The position numbers were made by a program, and so were the translations under genes. This document shows, piece by piece, positions 59,680 to 64,000 of a stretch of 64,000 nucleotides of DNA. Position 1 is the first letter of the stretch, and the number at the start of each line of letters is the position of its first letter. This stretch comes from Lucifuga dentata (lineage: Eukaryota > Chordata > Actinopteri > Ophidiiformes > Bythitidae), in NCBI GenBank assembly GCA_014773175.1, contig VXCM01000967.1, positions 62,001-126,000 of the forward strand, given 5' to 3'. Under the pieces are notes generated by a model that saw only the letters and a program-made list of their open reading frames with translations, did not search any database and was not told the origin of the DNA.

Positions 59680-59999
59680 GGGTCCGGCTGAGAATATGCG
59701 GGCTAGACTGCCGACCTGCTTGTATCACAAGGCCCCTACAGAGAATTATTACGCACCAGTGGACCTGACAACTCGCCTTGTCTCCGCCCCTCGACAAGAC
59801 ACAGCATCCACCCTCACACACACTGCGTGATCCTCAGCACAAACCCAGAGCCGTGCCTTATGCTGAACCCATGGAGTAGTAGTAGTAATAGGAGCCGGAG
59901 GAGGAGGAGTATACGAGCGGATTTGGGCAGTTTTCAACCTTTCCCCTTTATTCTTAATGGATTCACCTCTTTATTGGAAAATTGCTTCATCCAATCGCG
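59680..59999 (+). other. Candidate first exon of a divergent plus-strand gene (mostly 5' untranslated)
   Basis: A CpG-bearing segment begins about 30 bp after a TATA box and ends at AATCGCG|GTAAGC, a good donor. From an ATG at 59860 a frame stays open through the donor for 46 codons and two bases, including a serine run and a run of arginines, but I recognise no protein, so it may be untranslated. The gene would be divergent from palm2. In mammals the neighbour in that place is PTPN3, which encodes a FERM-PDZ tyrosine phosphatase. That identity rests on synteny alone. CpG stays raised to about 60560, as in a small CpG island. No second exon was found before the right edge. Confidence 0.4.
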
Positions 60000-62900
60000 G
60001 TAAGCGTGTGTGTGGATTTGTGTGTGTGGATAAATTTGAGGAAACAGGACTCGTGTAGCCATTGTCTTGTTGCTGAGGCAAGTTCACGAAGTCACAACAC
60101 ACAGTCTGGTTTGATAACATATTTTGGCTTTTTGTTTTGCTCCAATATATACACGGATCTGTTAATGAGGGGAGCATCGCCGCTGATGAGTGGAGAAGAA
60201 TGTTTTAATGAAAGGATCGATATCAGTATTTAGACAGACACCTGTCTCTACCAGCAACAGTCACCGTCCTCCAACGCGTATTAACGCTCCGACAAATATG
60301 ATTTTGGGGATGGATTATCGTTTTCAGCGCTTTGTAGCCCGCTTGATGGTTGGAAACGGTCATTAGTGCAAGATGTCCCTCTGTTACCGACCAAAATGTG
60401 CTTCAATCCAGCAACAATTTGGCCCATTCCCCGCCCCCCCAACATCATAGGCTGGGTATTTCTCCACAACCAGCCCCCAAAACATGGCTTATAGATCCCT
60501 GCAAGGCTGAATTCCCATGCTTATTATAGAGGCTTCAATGAACATTTCGGGGAAAGAGTAGATTTAATTCAGTGCATGGTGTGTCATCATCTTTGCTTTA
60601 TAGCTACTCGTGACATCATATTTAAAATAAGGTGTTATGGTAATTAAGGTTTGTTCTTTTCTTAACATATTAACAAAATGTTTAAACCTGATCTTCTATT
60701 AAGCTACCACTCCTATAGCATATGACATCCCATCACGATAGGAACTGAATCATATTCATGTTACATCCATGCATGTCTAACCCAGTTGATATGGTAAAGT
60801 CTGCTTTTGTCCTCTATAATCATAACTGTGCATCTGTTTTATGGTATTGGATAAGGTCATAAGTAATGAAGAATCATTTTGTGGCAATTTCCTCTCAGTT
60901 TGTATACTGGAGTGATAATCAGGACCAAAAAAAAATACAGTTACGAAATACTTATTTATTACTTTACATTATTTGCAAATATGCAACTGTTTGACTTTAC
61001 AGATGGACATAATTGCTCAACTTCAGCTAACTATATCAGTTTCTGACATTGACCCTCACTGTAGCTGAATTTAATGCTGTCTGCATTCATAGCCTTTTCA
61101 TGCTGCTTGTGTATGATTATCTTCACACTAATTAGCACAACATGGACACTATTTTTCGTCTACTTATTTTATACTCCCAGAGATGGAGAAATACTGCTTT
61201 TACTCCCATGCACCTCAACCGTCTCTGTGCATGTATGCATTGAATTTAACTCCTGTCCCTTGGCTGAGAGCTAAAAAAGAAAATGGTAATATATCGCCCA
61301 TCTAGACAGAAATAATATTTCTCTTAGCTATTTGTAGTGGGGGCCTGCAAATTTGTGAATTTTGCTGTGTGTGTTTGTATTTGACAGGTGTACCCAAGCT
61401 TTTCCCTGTAGTATAGCGGGCAATGTTATTATTATTAAGCAGAGAGATGGCAGGTGGCATCAGGTGATCCTTTCCCTGGTTGTCAGCAGGGCCCAATGAA
61501 TGCAAGACACATCTTGGCACACACCTACTATTCTACATAATGGCACAAGTGAGGGTGTGTGCACGTGTGTGTTACTAAATATCTCAAGAACATGCACACA
61601 AGTATGTCATTTAATAGGACTCACACTGTAATATACTGTATAAAGTAAATACATCTGTGTGTTTCCCTTCCTTGAAAAGTTCATCAGACAAGCTGAGGTC
61701 ACAATGAGATCATGATGCCTGGAAATTATGTCATATTGCTCTGTGACATCAGCAGCATCATCATTTTGATATTAGGTGTCACTTTTCTAACATCATCATC
61801 CAAACAAATTATTACAGCAACAAAATCATAGCAATTATAGTAAAACAAATTGTATGTTTTGTTGGCTGAAATGAAATCATGAAAGTTGAGTTTCAGATGA
61901 GGCACTGCAACAATCAATATGCGGCACTGCAACAATCAATAACAGAATCACCACCATAATCATCTGTTTCTTCATCATATTTGTCACCGGTCTTGTTGCA
62001 CTCAGTATCATCATCTCCATCATTACTCACCATCAGCATTTATCTGTCATTGTCTTACTAATCACACATGCAGCATCCTCATTCTCATTTATCACATAGT
62101 AATCATCATCAATTATTATGATCGATATGAATCATCACCATGTGTACGATGGAAAAGTTGCTGTGATCGCTTTTGCATTCTGCACTTTGTGACTTCTGTA
62201 AGGTTTAGACTTTACCACATCTTCCTCATTATGGGTTGGAAGGAAGTATTTCAGCCGTCCAAACCTGATTTTAATCCAAAAAATACACCCATGCTATTAG
62301 CTTAAATCTCCAAGCTTAAAGCTCCAAGTGACAGACAAGAGAGGCCTGCAGCAGAGCTGAGCATCTCATTCATAATGCAGAAAGGAAAATGTCATAGTTT
62401 TGTTAAAATGACATTCTGAGCTTGATCACACGCTTTGGTAAATCAAAACTTACAAGTTAAAACCTAAACATCTTGTGAACAGCAGTGAGTAACTGATCTG
62501 TCTGGGGAAAGCTGTGTCTTTCTCTGTTGTCTTACTATGTTATTTATGGTGATTTAAAATTTCACTTTCCATGTAGCTACTAATGCACAAATTTCTATGG
62601 GAAAATGTCGTGACCTTTGTTTCCAAAATACAACTTAAAAGGGCCATACCAGCATATACCTTAAGGAATGTTCATATTAACAATAGTACTCGAGCAAAAT
62701 AAATGGCATTATGAAATATGATCCAGGAAGTCCCCTTTGAAGGTTAATTGAATGCTAAATCACTGTAGAGCAGTTTATTCTGGCAGGACTTTGCATTTCT
62801 TGAAATGTGTCACAGGGTCAGTTTGTCTTATCTTCATGCTGATGTGGTAAATATTAATGTTAGCACAATACAAAGGTATTCTACCTGTCAAGTATGCTTC

Positions 62901-63902
62901 TTTGTATTTGATTGGCCAAAGCATTGCATTGTGGGGGTGATGCTGCAGTGTCTTGTGGGAAAAGATGGGACAACATTTTTTTTTTTTTTCATCTCCCCTN
63001 AAAAAAAAAAAAAAAAACAGACATATTGTGATGCAGCAGGAAGGAATGACCTCTGAACCCTTGTCTGATATCTAATGCCTCCTCAACTCCCACACTGGAG
63101 ACTGGCTATTGATCAAATGCTCTCATGAAACGCATGCATGCACGCGCACATGCACATGCATGCTTGCATGCACATACACACTTTCTAATGTTTGTTGATA
63201 GCGTGTATTTGATTACCACTAGATGTGGGGGTGACATTATTAGAGGAGTGGGGGTGTGTTCTGTCAGCTGGTAGTGCAATAGATCTGTCACTGTGATGTC
63301 CCAGGGGAATGATTGGCCCAAAGGTGAGATAAGGTCTGCCTCTGGAGATTAAATGCCCCTGCCTTTATCAAATAAAGGCCGATACATACAAGTGATATGA
63401 TGTCAGAGAGGAATAGGACCGATGAAATCACAGCCAGCACCTCATGAATATTAATGCTTTGGTCTGAGGTCAGTTTGCCAGAAACCAGACAACAGCGTGA
63501 TAGCTAATGTGGCAAAATTTCGTATTTACAAGGCAACTTGATTCACATGAAGGGGTGGTGGCATGTTGTTGGATCAAATGACTGTTTTATGCAGCTTGTG
63601 TTTCTCAGCACAGACTCGTGTATAATTAGTCATGATATGAAAATGACAGCTAGTAAAAACAATATTGAAATTGCAGGCAAATATCCCTGCTGGCTGAGAG
63701 CCCCAGTGGTGTTGATTTCATACACAAAAACTGACCATGTAAAGGAGAATTAGAATGCTAAGTAGTTGTTTACCATTGATGGTATTTCAAAGTTGAGCTT
63801 CATAATGTTGCATGATCCTATTAGCCCCAAAAAAGACTATATATATATACACACACATTTATATATATTTTTGTAAACTGCTACACCACAGCTTTGCCAG
63901 CT
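60000..63902 (+). other. CpG-island tail and gene-free stretch, possible first intron
   Basis: CpG remains frequent to about 60560 (CGATATC, CAACGCGTATTAACGCTCCGAC, CAGCGC). Beyond that the sequence is AT-rich without recognised exons. It holds many CATCAT words at 61740-62130, a short MITE-like start at 62635 (TTAAAAGGGCCATACCAG) and a T-run/A-run pair with an N at 63000. Confidence 0.5.
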
Positions 63903-64000
63903 TTAAAGGACCATACCAGTGAATGTGCATGTTTAAGCCTAATAAATACTGTCTGCATAAAAGTTACGTTATGACAACCAATTTCCAAAATATGAAACCA
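63903..64000 (+). mobile_element. TTAA-flanked MITE, copy E (cut by the window edge)
   Basis: It begins TTAAAGGACCATACCAGTG with GTGCATGTTTAAGCCTAATAAAT following, nearly identical to the start at 58500, and runs off the right edge. Confidence 0.75.

Noticed and set aside
61420..61505. Possible third SINE-like copy (CTCTCTGCTTAATAATAATAA on the minus strand)
   Set aside because: Only a short, low-complexity match to the copies at 55.9 and 57.4 kb.
62635..62660. TTAAAAGGGCCATACCAG, similar to the MITE end
   Set aside because: Similarity stops after about 20 bases and no partner end was found, so it may be chance or an unrecoverable remnant.

Overview
The window looks like ordinary nuclear DNA from a teleost fish. 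It is AT-rich and gene-poor, with long (CA)n, (GA)n and (TATC)n microsatellites, fragments of repeats common in ray-finned fish, and the spaced, small exons of a vertebrate gene. It comes from a draft short-read assembly: 21 positions carry one or two Ns, nearly all inside homopolymers, and two of the Ns are flanked by exact ~63-64 bp duplications.

The only gene I can establish is on the minus strand: the 5' part of a paralemmin gene, best matched to paralemmin-2 (palm2, the palm2-akap2 locus). Three coding exons are secure. They lie at 29130-29181 (start codon, LHKERLQALA), 18768-18848 (EKRKRQTEIE) and 9631-9752 (SKAMRERWLLQG), with canonical splice sites and matching phases. Together they encode the N-terminal coiled coil of the family. 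A fourth exon at 39307-39347 is a candidate alternative leader. It would join in frame and lengthen the N-terminus. The remaining exons and the C-terminal lipidation motif lie beyond the left edge. Introns are about 9-10 kb and filled with microsatellites and old transposon fragments.

From 40 to 64 kb I see no proven coding exon. This part holds a solo LTR with a 5-bp target-site duplication (45850-46610), a tRNA-derived SINE-like copy (46668-46920), a second SINE-like pair (55.9 and 57.4 kb), and a family of TTAA-flanked fold-back MITEs (34.8, 42.9, 53.9, 58.5 and 63.9 kb). There is also a CpG-rich, TATA-containing segment at 59.65-60.5 kb that looks like the promoter and first exon of a plus-strand gene, divergent from palm2. 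In human the neighbour in that position and orientation is PTPN3, but the window has no coding proof of it.

Other transposon material includes an RTE-like LINE 3' end with a 166-codon open frame (33.2-33.7 kb), hAT-like non-autonomous copies (14.6 and 30.4 kb) and another dispersed family (7.3 and 28.2 kb). I found no novel defence, toxin, CRISPR or biosynthetic system. The observations most worth following are the possible in-frame palm2 leader exon, UG and CA repeats directly after two palm2 donor sites, recurring RFX X-box motifs, the unidentified MITE family, and an orphan 111-codon frame at 15.8-16.1 kb.
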